From Hirudinaria manillensis (Eukaryota > Annelida > Clitellata > Hirudinida > Hirudinidae): a stretch of 64,000 bases of DNA. Positions within the stretch are counted from its first letter, which is position 1. Each line of letters begins with the position of its first letter. The notes beneath the pieces are model-generated. The model was not told the origin of the DNA and searched no databases. It saw only the letters and a list, made by a program, of their open reading frames with translations. Shown here one piece after another: positions 1-10,857 of the stretch. The stretch is taken from positions 5,418,278-5,482,277 of the forward strand of contig CM067538.1 of assembly GCA_034509925.1 (NCBI GenBank), given 5' to 3'. Made by a program: the position numbers and the translations under genes.

Positions 1-599
1 TTTCCACCTTTTTCCGGACTGTTATTGTTTCGTCCGCTAAATTCAAAAAGAAATTAAAAATATTAAAAAAACGTGGAGGAAGAAAGAAAAATAAAAGAAT
101 TCAAATGTTCTTCACCAGGTGAAAGACTTCTCAATAAAATTCTCCGGATTCTTATCGACGTTTTCTGGAAGTCTCACGCAATTTAATTCACAATCACCTC
201 CATTCTTACAATCCATCTATCTGCACATCAGTCCGTCCATCCAACCTGTTCTGTCTCGATTCTCTCCAACCCTCCTTTCATTCATTCAATCTTTTATTCA
301 TTCACACATCCATCCACCCATCCATCCATTCTTTCGTCTAACAATCCGCCTTGAGAAAATTGTTGACGCTGATAGATTCTGCCATGACAAAACGAAGTTG
401 GTAAACAAAAATATGATCATTTCTTATGGAAAATTAAATTATTTTATTTGACTCTACTTACGAATTCAACAGAACACTATTAAGGTTTTTATTACATTTT
501 GAATAATTAATAATTGCATGAAATAAAAGCTGAAATTCCTAAAAATCATTTTAGTTTTCTTAATAGACAGTTTTCTTTTGTGATATAAATTACTTCAAG
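1..599. other. non-coding left edge
   Basis: I see no supportable gene here. The stretch holds pyrimidine-rich low-complexity sequence, including a run of cat/cca-rich repeats around 220-335, and AT-rich sequence leading into the start of the next gene. An open frame across 119-451 is explained by the biased composition and has no family signal. Confidence 0.5.
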
Positions 600-1214
600 A
601 TGTCTCAGAGCGAAATGCAGCCAATATGCAGTTTGTCATTTTCATGGCAAATTTGGAACAAAATTATGAAAATATACCTTCCTGCGTTCCCATTGTTGCT
701 ATTCTTTTCATGTTTATTTGTCTTAAATCAATCATCTAATGTTTTTTAGTTGTTTTGTTTTCATTGAATTCCACAATTTTCGGTTCAATTACAGATATTA
801 TTTGAAAGCACTGCGGGAAAATTAGATTTTCTTTCTGGTAAGTTAGATATTAATAATGCATTATTCTAGTAATTCCAACTCTCAGTAAACGCTTTTAAAG
901 ACATAAATTGCTTTATTGAACCTCTGGATCGTTCTACGATAGAATTTTATATCTTTAATGAAGATAATCCTTGCAAATTATATATGGATCTTAAGATAAG
1001 ATCTTTAAAATGGTCTTCTGTGCAGAAGAATTCCTTGTTATTGTTGTTCCGTTCTTCCAAAAAATGTAAACAATTCAGGAATAATTGTCAATTATCTCAC
1101 AATTCCGCTATTACGTGTAGATTGGATTCATTATCTTCCTGCACGAAATTAGAACTTAACTTCCTAACAGTTAGCGGCATACATTACTCAGTCACATTCA
1201 CCAGCATTGAATAA
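600..1214 (+). CDS. orphan secreted cysteine-containing protein, three exons
   Basis: Proposed exons are 600-740, 795-837 and 886-1214, which join in phase to 171 codons including the TAA stop. Acceptors are attacag at 794 and ctctcag at 885; the donor after 837 is a good GTAAGT, while the donor after 740 is a weak GTTTTT. The first methionine is at 600 and a second in-frame methionine at 666 is followed at once by a strongly hydrophobic segment (residues about 26-41), typical of a signal peptide or signal anchor, so 666 may be the true start. The mature part is about 120 residues with roughly eight cysteines and alternating hydrophobic residues, suggesting a small beta-rich extracellular domain held by disulfides. 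I do not recognise the family. That the phases close over three exons and the signal peptide sits in the first exon argues that this is a real gene. Confidence 0.55.
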
Positions 1215-1922
1215 GCAACTAATTTAAAGCAAATAGTCGATTTTTCATTTTTTATTTCAAATTAATTGATCTTTAAAGATGAAGTGAACTTCTTCCGTAT
1301 CCGCCTTTAAACCCGAACGACTTTTTAACGGTTTCCTGTGATATCAGTTATGCTCCTCACTGCTTCCGCTATGAATGCGAATCGCAGGTGCTTTGTCGTG
1401 TTTTGCCTGCCAATTTTATCGGCCGTGACACTGGCTAACCAGCCACTCGTAAAAGACGTTATTTCTCTTCTTTTTTATTCGAATTTAACAAAAATGTTTA
1501 AGAGGTTTTAAATCCCTATTAAGTCGAGCAGTTATCTGCTCTAAATTTAAGAAATTTAAGACGCCCCCCCAAGTGGCGGATGTAGGTTACCGCCTTCCTC
1601 CTACCCAGGACTAAATTTTTTAAGCTTAGCATAAGTATTTACACATTTTGTCTGCTCCCTCCAAAGATTTCTTCCTCCTTCAAATTTCGATCTTCGATAA
1701 ATTGTTTCAGATCTTCTACTGGATCCCAGAAGAATGATTTAATTGCAATTTCGTGACCTTTTTCCTTTCGCGTTTCCTAAACGATTTTAAATCAGTATTT
1801 GTAATTAAAATATAAACATTCATTATCACAAACATTTGATATCACAAATATTTATAGTGGCAAATATTTGTTACGATAAATACTTTATATTATTACAAAT
1901 ATTTATCGTTACGAAGTCGCAA
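1215..1922. other. intergenic region
   Basis: AT-rich sequence with a more GC-balanced patch at about 1290-1450. A run of cytosines lies at 1564-1570, and imperfect repeats of the type acaaatattta at about 1830-1905. No coding exon could be supported; it may hold the promoter or a first exon of the following unrecognised gene. Confidence 0.4.
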
Positions 1923-2713
1923 GTCGAGGACGATTGCCAAGGGCCAATAGTGGTCTACATCCGAGATGAGATTCTTCCACAAAGGTCCCCTGTGGCAATT
2001 GGACCGAGGACTGAGGAAAGATTTAAGAAGCAGCTGCTTCATCCAATGGAAAATAAAACCATGACTGGAAAACCATTAACAGGTCGGGCAAACATAGCTG
2101 TTAACTTGATCAATCAGAAACAGCAAATATTCTGAAACCCTCTGATACAAGTTATCAACTGTTATGTTGTAGTAACAAATACTATAAATACTGATGATAT
2201 AATTATAATATTAATGATTAATACATTAAAAATTATTATGCTAGTACATACGTCATGATGTTATGGTTAAAAGTCGTAATCAAGAAAGCATATCTTACGC
2301 ACGACGAAACAAAATCTGAATACCCTGCCCTGAATAACGTTAGTGAGGTAAAAACCATATCAGAAATTCTATTTCCAGTGCCTTGTATTTTTCCAGGACA
2401 GAGAGAAAAGTACACCGACTGGTATGACAACTTGGGCACCTCTCAGGCACGAAGGATTCTCAGCAGCACCACGGTTCCCAGCATAGTTCGATTCGAGCAG
2501 ATCCGAACCCCAAATCTCCGTTCCTTACCTCAGCCCGACTTGATCGACTGCGAAGGAGGCATCCCGGACAAGCAGAGCACCACGATGCCGAGACCGGTCG
2601 GACCCTCCGTGCGGCCGTCGGATGCTCTGACGCAAAGCGTCGAGTTCCACAACTGGCTCAACAGTTCTAACAACAGTGCGAGGTCTCTTATGAAGTTCAA
2701 TGTCATGGCATGA
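1923..2713 (+). CDS. unrecognised protein, two 3' exons
   Basis: Two open stretches join in phase: one ending at 2082 (donor GTCGGG after ACA G) and one beginning at 2397 (acceptor tttttccag) and running to a TGA at 2711-2713. The joined frame reads through ...PLTGQREKYTDWYDNLGTS..., rich in Pro, Arg, Thr and Ser with several short aromatic motifs. Composition is much less AT-biased than the surroundings, which supports coding. The 5' limit is uncertain: an acceptor-like AG lies just before 1924, and no start codon with support was found upstream. The protein has no signal peptide or membrane segment in the part seen. I do not recognise the family. The gene converges on COMMD8, whose stop lies at 2897, leaving under 200 bp between the two 3' ends. 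Confidence 0.4.
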
Positions 2714-2896
2714 TATCAAGATATCGTATTTACACACGCGCGCACGCAACTTGAAGAGGCTTGTAAAAGACAGCTTTTAATATATTTTCAATTATTCTTT
2801 TATTTTATAAAATTCGTCTTCGAAAGTTCCAAATAAACATCTCAGTCTTCGTTGCATCTTGAATGTTCAAATCAGCAAAATCTATTCCTTCAAGCT

Positions 2897-4091
2897 TTAA
2901 GCTTCAGAAGAGCCTGGAAATGACACATGGTTTTTTTTTATCCTATCAGCTACCATTTCACAAAATTTAAATAGAACAAATTTATTAAATATATTATTAA
3001 TTTGAGATACTTTATGGACACTTTCAAGGGAAGTCAGAATTTGGTTCAATTCTGTTTTGTTCAGCTCAAGAGATAGTTTCTTTGTGCCTCCACCAGAATT
3101 TTGAACTTCAAGATCTAAACCCAGCATTGGCTCGTACATGGAAGCCAGTTTATCACTGGCAAGACTTAGCTAGGAAAATTGAATTATTGAACATACAACA
3201 AAATTAATCTAATTTCACATCTAGCAAAATTTAAGCAATTATAATAAAAACAAACTTTGACTTCCCAATCAAAATCTTTCAGGGAAGAGGTGCCAATGTT
3301 GTTTGTATCGTAAAGAAGCTTGCTAAGCAAATCATTTCGTCTGACTTCCAGGGCATCGGTAAATGCGATCTGATGCGATGCAGGAATGTCTTTCAAATTG
3401 GAAACGAGCTGCAAAATATTTCAAAACAATCTTAGATTTAGAGATTATATAAGGAATAACAAAAATTTTGATTAGAAATAAAATTTTGTAATGCCTCAAA
3501 TATAGAAACCTTAATACCACTTTCATACTAGACAGTCTAGGCTTCTTCATAACTAATCACCAAAACTTCAAAAGTAATTATGTGCATTACAAGCAAGCAT
3601 GATGTAGTTTATAACATTTATAAAAACAATGATCATGGCTATATAAAAGCTATATTTTAGGATGTAAAAAATAGTGAGGACTGAAATTAACTTTTGCTTC
3701 AAATTTTTATTCAATTTATGTTAAACTTTTAGCCTGACAACCTCTAGTGCATTCTATTCCAAACACAGAAGCTCCTTTGGACCAATCAATCATGTACACT
3801 GCTTAAACAAATTTCAACTAATCACCTGCTCAGTGGACCAACTGTATTTTAGCGCATCTTTAAAGAAATTTTTCGTTAAACTTTTCACTACGAGCCAATC
3901 TTCCAGTGACCAGTAGTTTGAAAATTTATTATTTTCTGCTTTTAAAACTCCCAATTCTTCATCAATACATGAATGAAGGAACTGTAATCGAAAAGACCTG
4001 ATTTGGTAAACGCCCCTCGTCGGCCGATTAAACGAATGTAAATAATTACCCCGGGTAATCTCTCAAAGGGACATTTTGTTACTAAATCCAT
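2897..4091 (-). CDS. COMMD8: COMM domain protein, COMMD8-like
   Basis: Four exons, read on the minus strand: 4091-4050, 3981-3826, 3408-3256 and 3169-2897, all joining in phase 0, giving 207 residues. The N-terminal half matches the helical HN region of COMMD8, with YWSLEDWLVV followed by LTKNFFKDAL. The C-terminal half is a clear COMM domain: DFDWEVK, then SDKLASM...P-LGLDLEV, then LNKTELNQILTSLESVHKV. Known COMMD proteins form the ten-member Commander ring that works with the CCC and Retriever complexes in endosomal recycling and in NF-kB control. The start at 4091 was chosen because MDLVTKCPFERLPG splices exactly onto the conserved second exon. The tail runs about 30 residues past the usual end of the family, so an additional intron near the 3' end is possible. 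Family assignment is firm; the choice of member 8 rests on the N-terminal half. Confidence 0.82.
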
Positions 4092-4391
4092 AAATTATGT
4101 GAGTCGTCTTTAATCGATTCCAAAATGTGATCTAGAAATTGCGAAACGGCAACCCAAATAACAGGCAAAACAACACCTTTTCTTTTTAAAAGTGAACTTT
4201 CAACGAACTAGATCAAGATTGTAGATAATTCATACGAACATTTCAAAGACGATTCTCTAAAGTCAAAAAATTGTAATTTGTTTTTAAAAAAAAAACACGA
4301 ATACATTCAAGCTTGGGTGACGTCCCATCTTTCGCATCATTTCTCACAATTATCATAGCAACGATGTCAGAAAGTGGGATGCTCAATCAAT

Positions 4392-7300
4392 TCATACGAG
4401 AACTTTATCGGCACCGTTCGCCCTGAAGCATTTTTCTAAAAGTTCCAAAGTAATTTGAAGGCGTTTGTCAAGGACAGAGAACCAGGCCGACTTCAAGACT
4501 GGGGCGAGTGGATCATTGCCAAGGGCCGATCTAAGTAGCCTAGACAACTTTCCATCACGGAGTTTCAACAAGTTATTGTAAGTGGATCGACGCAGCCTGC
4601 CGAAAAAGAATGAAGTGAAGTAAACATTTGTCCACTGAATTGCCAATTTATAAATGAAGCAAAATTTAACTTTACTAACGTGCAACACTGGTTTATCGGA
4701 GCCAGAAAAAGTTCTTCTTCAAAATTGTCGTAGGAACAGAACCTAACATGTTTTAGTATTTCTTAGTTTTTAGTAAAGCTATATTTTCACAAAAAGGTAA
4801 GGAATTACATGACATATATTACACTAATTACAAGTAATTAGTATGGAGTTTCTTTAAAAATTTCTCATCTTTTAAAATTCGCTTAGTTTAGACAACTAAA
4901 ACAATTTAAGTCAGAATTGCTCCATCTTAACTTGTGATAACTTACTTACATATTCAATTAAATAACTGGTTATCATTATAGAACTTCATTTCGAGTAAAA
5001 TTACGATCTAAACTTAAACCATGTTTGCTCTTAATTGAGAAGCAGTAATAAATATATTAATAAATATTAATTACGCTCTTCCATGATCCAGTCTAACTGT
5101 GAGGCCGTGGGCTGAACTGTCATCGTTGATTGTGTAATGTTTGCTGTCGAAGTGGTGCATAAGAGTATCCAGGATGGAAAAATCAAAGAGATCCAGGTAC
5201 ATTTTGTCGTCTGAATACGGATGGAAAGACGAACGTATTTCCGTGCAGTAACTTTTGTCGTTGAATTTCAACTTTTCCCATCTTAATGAAATAATTGAGT
5301 GTCAACGAAATTATTTTAAGAATTCATAAACTATTTCAGAAACTAATAAATATATAAATAATGATGATTTACACATTGTAACTCTACAAGAGGACATGTG
5401 CAAGATTATGTAACAATTTGTGACAGTGCTTTAACGAAATTAAAATTAAGATCAAGCCTACAGAATTTACAAATATTAGATTAATTAATTAATTAATTAA
5501 TAATAGCATGGAAAGTGTGATCCTCACCTTTTATTTTCTACGACTGAGAAGGGCATGAAATTCTCCGGAGAGGTGTGAAGTTTCATTTTCCTGCCGATCC
5601 AATAAACCATGGACGCTTCAACGATGTTGTCTCTTGGACAGATTGTATGTTTATACATACAGTTGTAGCACTTGGCAGACAAGCAGGCTTCACTCCCTAA
5701 TAACAATTTGTCGCAATTCTAGAATTTTCTCAAATTAATTTTTATAGGCTTCGATTGTTTATAATTATAATATATATAATTGTTTATTATTTGAAGTTAG
5801 TTGTTAAACAAATGTTAAACATCGTTTTACGAAATAATTTCATTAAATGATATTATTTAAATAATATAATAATAATAATAATTTGTTCAAGACAAAGCAA
5901 ATTGTTACCACCTGCCTTAGTAGTTTTGACTTGAATTTGTTTGGCAACGGTTTCAGAAGCTACGGGGAGAATGTCTCTGAGTAGGTCAAAGTTTCTGCCC
6001 ACTGCAAACGGAGTGTTGAAGAATCCCAAAATTCTAAGTAGCACAGTTCAGTATTTAGTAAAACCATGGCAGACATGCTGGAAAATTTCCATTGATAGTT
6101 CCATTATTAATAGTACAACTATTTTATACTTTTAAGTCAAGTTGAAAGTCGATGATATATTTTTGGTAATTGTATTGATATACATTATTAATACTTGTGC
6201 AGATGAAAGGCAGCTATTTCAGAAGTGGGCATTTCAAATCCATCGTTGCAAAGAGCGCCTCTCTTCATGTCGCCTTTCCCTTCCCTATTAATAAAAAATT
6301 ATTAATTAGACACGAGTAAATTACCTGAAATATATTTACAATAGATTCATTAACCACCTAAGCAATTAACTTTGAATTTTCAGTCTAAATATATTCGATG
6401 AAAGAAACAAAATCAGATATTTTGGAAAAAATGTATAAAAAATATGTAAAAGGTATGACAGATATAACTATATTACATGTATGTCTAATTTATATTTGCA
6501 TTAAGATGTAAATAACGTTATTATCAACTTCATTTAATTAAAAAAGACATAACAATATGAGATAATTGATGAGTTTATTAACAAAAAATTAAAACAAAAA
6601 AATGAATTCCTTAGGTCTGACCAGACAATCTTTAAGACGACTTTCTGACCCCCTTCCAAGGTTCCAATCCACTTCTCATTCGCTCCATTTTCGTAGTCGT
6701 CTGACTGCAAAACGTCCACTTTGGTCAGACAAGCGACACTCAAAGCATTAAGGATCACCTCGACATTGGAATCATTTGGATTCCAAAGTCCTTTCCTCGT
6801 TATGAGGCGATCTGCTGCTTTCCAGATCCGTGTGAACCTGTGATTAACATTTTTCTCTGTGGAGCCTTATATTGCATATTGTGTCACGTTTTAATGTTAA
6901 TTATTGTTTTTTCTTGAAATTTCAAAAGAACCAATTGTGTGATTCATGAACCCGAACAAATTTATGAATCATACTGAATGTATAGTTTGTTTTGAAAATA
7001 AAATCAATGTATGCCTTACTCGAAATCTTTTACATAATAACAATAACAATTAATAACAAAAATGTTTCCGACATTTAAACTTTTAAACGGATTTATTATT
7101 TTTACTTTTCGGATCTTCCAGAGTTTTTCATGCTTTTATGGCAGTGGTCTCCAGGGACATTGCGGTTCTTCAGAAGGGTTGCCAAATCGTCCTTCTCGGC
7201 AAATGGGTCGTAACTGACACCTGGTGGCCAAGGGATGAAAAGTTTCGGGTTGATTGGGGATTTGTAGGGTACGATTCTCACCGGATTCGTACTTTCGAGT

Positions 7301-8496
7301 TCCTGAAGACACAATTCATCGACGTATTTATGTTTATATTTTGTATTTTTAAATAATATATTTTTATATTTATTTATCACTTCATTCGTACATAGATCCA
7401 TCTATTTATTTCTCTAAAATATATTAATTTTAATCAATACAACGAAGTTTGAGCGGGTTTAAGTCAACTTTAGATACAATCATTTTAGGTCGAAGGTTTA
7501 TTTATTACAAATCAGTTGCTTTGATACATTAAAAGCCTCCTACTGTGCTTGAAGCATTTGAAAGTGAAAAGATTTCTTGAACGAGTCTTGTATGCGATGT
7601 AAAAAAAAACTGCAATGGCATTCTAAGAAAACTACTTTTTTTCATTTTAATTATTCAGATTTAAAGTAAAATACAAATATTAAATTAATTTGTTTTATTT
7701 ATTTTAAAATAAATGAATGAATAATTGTCATATCACTTTTTCCTGTTAATTAGACACTTTCTTATTCGATTTGTCATGCTATTTGAAGTTAAACATTGGC
7801 ACGAACCCTTTAATGACGATAATTAGTCCCTAAAGATTGTAAATGAATTCACTTAAATTTAATTTCAATTCCAAATTTTCATCTTTTTTTTTACAATCCT
7901 CGAAATTTGTTTCAAGTTTGTAAAAAAATGTTTGAATCAAAATGATTTTATTTTGGTCCGTCAATTTAGAACCACTTTTAAGCGCTCCCGGTTAGATTTT
8001 TAAAAGTGTTTCAAATGTTAAATTAATACAACTTAAGATCGCTGTGAACGACAAATCGAAATTGAACAACACTCGATATTTCCCGATGATTTAAAAGTAA
8101 ATATAAATTTAAATATTGTAACAGTTTCTAAGATCAATTACGTAACCAACTATTTGGCTAACAGTAGGTCCCACTTGAGGAAATGAGATACTGAACTTCA
8201 AAGAGATATCAGATTGAAAACATGGCCACAAACATCGTTTATGCAAACTAAGAAATCATGAACAACTCTTATCCGAATGAACTCGACGGGTCATTAAGAA
8301 CAAACGGAATGCATTTGAAGTCTAATAGAATTCTTGAATAATTTTTTTAATTTACCTCTTCAATGGCATCGTAATCGATCAAGTCCTCAACTTGTTCCTC
8401 TTCTGGATGCTCGAAGATTAATGAATACAAAACAATGGAAATCGTGGACACAAGCAGAATCCCCGTCTGGATGTTGGAACGATTCGAAGACAACAT
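4392..8496 (-). CDS. FAM20B: FAM20B-like secretory-pathway kinase (glycosaminoglycan xylosylkinase family)
   Basis: Nine exons on the minus strand: 8496-8356, 7302-7106, 6837-6622, 6284-6195, 6033-5912, 5696-5528, 5281-5075, 4742-4680 and 4596-4392. All phases agree and give 469 residues, against about 410 in vertebrate FAM20B. Exon 1 encodes a short cytoplasmic tail, a hydrophobic signal anchor (about residues 11-29) and an acidic stem, as in type II Golgi enzymes. Family landmarks follow in order: LEGGQKVVLK, the helix motif SEIAAFHLHKILGF, the paired-cysteine region C-x(6)-C-x2-C-x5-C, SYCTE, the catalytic-loop equivalent FDSKHY, the metal-binding LDHGRAF, then APINQCC and LRRSTYNN. Known members phosphorylate xylose in the proteoglycan linker (FAM20B) or secreted proteins (FAM20C). 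The GGQKVV stretch and single short disulfide block favour the B type. The catalytic loop departs from the usual N-x-D-R-H-H-Y, keeping only D, the second H and Y, so activity may be altered. Confidence 0.88.
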
Positions 8497-10857
8497 ATCT
8501 TCACGAGTCAATGAACAGTTTAGAATATTTTCTCAAAATAAAATCCTCAAATGAATTTGTCAAATTGTCTCTTAATTCCAGATTATCATATTTTAGCGAC
8601 AAAATACTTCAGTGATTGTTAGAACCTTCAGGCGCATTAATAAAGTACAAAATATTTCACGTGGACTCAAGTAGTTTCACGATTGTAGCCATAAATACCA
8701 TAACTGACTTTGCATTGTTTCAGGTATGGCCGGCTTATGTATTTTCAATACATGCTGTTAAACACTACTAGGCATGAGTCGTATGAATGGGCTCTTCTCT
8801 ACCAACAGAGGAGGAAATCGTGCTGGTATTTGACAACTTTCTGAAAGTTTTTGTTTAACTTTCACTCGTCTTTGACAGAAACTTTGGTAACAATGTACTG
8901 GATCTGAGAATTTTCTGCAAACTTTGATGGCACGAACTGAGCTTCTGAGTGAGGTCGATGCCTAAGCTATTTCAGGAAAATAGAAAAAAATCGGAAGCTG
9001 CTTAAAACTCTTAAATGTCGAAATTTCTAGCTTTTATTGAATAATGGAAAGCTAAAACAAACTTCTAAAAGAAAGGCTGGAAAGCTATCATTAACCATAA
9101 ACTTTAATCGCAATAAATGTTAGGATAAAAATGAGTTTTGAGAAAACAGTTCACGGTGATTAAGTGCCGATTAACCAATTAACTTAATATCGCCATAAAA
9201 GCACATCGTAAAGAATCTATTTATTCAGGGTTTGGATTCCAATTAGCCGAAAATCACCAGGGACGAACGATGGCACACACAGACCCGACCTGTCTTCCAG
9301 CTTGACTGACGGATGACTCCGTCCCAAGAGACCACCTTAAAGAAGCGTGTCCAGTCATCCATGACGACATGGTTTATTAACTTCCACTTAATGATTGAAT
9401 CTACTTCATTTACTACCTAGATTTTGTAGGTCAATGAGATTTGATTTCTTGATTCAGACCTTGGAGTGGTTTATCTTCACAAAGAAGAATGGCGATTCTA
9501 GCGTTTAAAACAATCGAGGATGTTAGAAACTGTTAGAACTGCGACTTTTTAGCTCTTGCCACAGATTCGTTGACAGGAAATTGTCAGCAAAGCATGACAT
9601 GAAAAGTCAATTAAAACAAGCGTGACTTTTCAGGTTAAATTGAATCTCAAGAGAAACGAATAATTGGTAGAGAAATTTGAGAAAATTTTCGAATAAATTC
9701 AAGTAATAAATAGTAGAAGTTTTAACAACTTCTGAGGACAGACGTTCCTCAAACAAATCTGTATAAATGTTAAAAAAGTGACAGTTATATTGCATGCCTC
9801 CGCTACTAGGCTGAAAATATAAATATGGTTACAACTACAACTTTAATGGATTTATAGAGGATTGCAATAAAGATTTAAACATTTATTTTATATAAAAAAA
9901 CACCAAACATATTATCCTTCTGTTCGCTAAATGAATTCTAGAAATGGATAACGAAAATCTTTATCAAGAGACGGACGGCTTTGAACTTGAGACATTAAAA
10001 TAAGGCAGCGTGACGAAAGGAAAGCGAAACATGAAACCATTCAAGCGTGTCCCCATCACAAACACCTGAGGCCCGCGGGATTCCCTTGGGTACCCTGCCT
10101 CTGAACACTCGGGAGTATTTTGTTGGCAAAGCAGGACTTCATTCATCAATGATCCTAATCTTAGACGGAAATCTCTAATTTTATTTACTTAATTTGTGAG
10201 GGGAACAAGTAATAAGGGATTGGAATAACGATTTACATTTATCAACATTGTGGAGGATCTTTAGTTTTAATAAACTCTCATTTACCTAGTTAATTAAATG
10301 TCGTAATTATTTGCTTGATTACCAAATTTACTGTAAAAACGTTTACGGTGTTCAACCAAATAAAACGTTTTAATAATGCTGACTAAACATCTGGATATTT
10401 TTGAATGATTAAGTGCTAAATGATAAGTAAATTTTGGTATAAAATTCAATTAATAATTTCCGCCGCTGAAGTTAGTAACTTAACCTAACGAAAAATATCT
10501 GACAATTGTTTTGACAAAGTTGTTAAAATCTTGGCTCCAAGTTACAAGTTACTCGTGCGAGTTACAAGTTATTGAGTAACAATCGATTAATTGGCCAATA
10601 ATTAGGTAATCGCTTTCAAAATACCGGCGATAAACTTGTCAATGAGTTCACGGCGCGCGCCAGAGAGCGCTAAATGTCTTCACTCTCATTGGCTGGCCAC
10701 AACCCTGTCACCACCTCCTTAATTGGTCAGTTACTCGGAGAGCGGCAATTTCAAGCCTTCAGCATGCGAATATACATGTACGTTATCCATGCCTTAAAAT
10801 AGGATGCCCTAATTTTTAAGTCTTCCGTCTTTTGTCTTTTTCTTTTTACATGATAAG
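8497..10857. other. intergenic region and presumed promoters of the FAM20B-like and odd-skipped genes
   Basis: About 2.3 kb between two divergently transcribed genes. I found no exon with family support. Two inverted CCAAT boxes (attgg at 10688 and 10722) sit in a GC-richer patch (10640-10760) about 130-170 bp before the odd-skipped start codon and are likely promoter elements of that gene. Patches of balanced composition at 9230-9400 and 9960-10160 stand out from the AT-rich background and could be conserved regulatory DNA, but nothing shows it directly. Confidence 0.4.
10640..10760 (+). promoter_or_regulatory. putative CCAAT promoter of the odd-skipped gene
   Basis: A GC-rich island containing ggcgcgcgcc at about 10650 and two inverted CCAAT boxes (attgg at 10688 and 10722), lying upstream of the ATG at 10858. 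No TATA box is seen in the usual position. The call rests on motif and position only. Confidence 0.4.
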
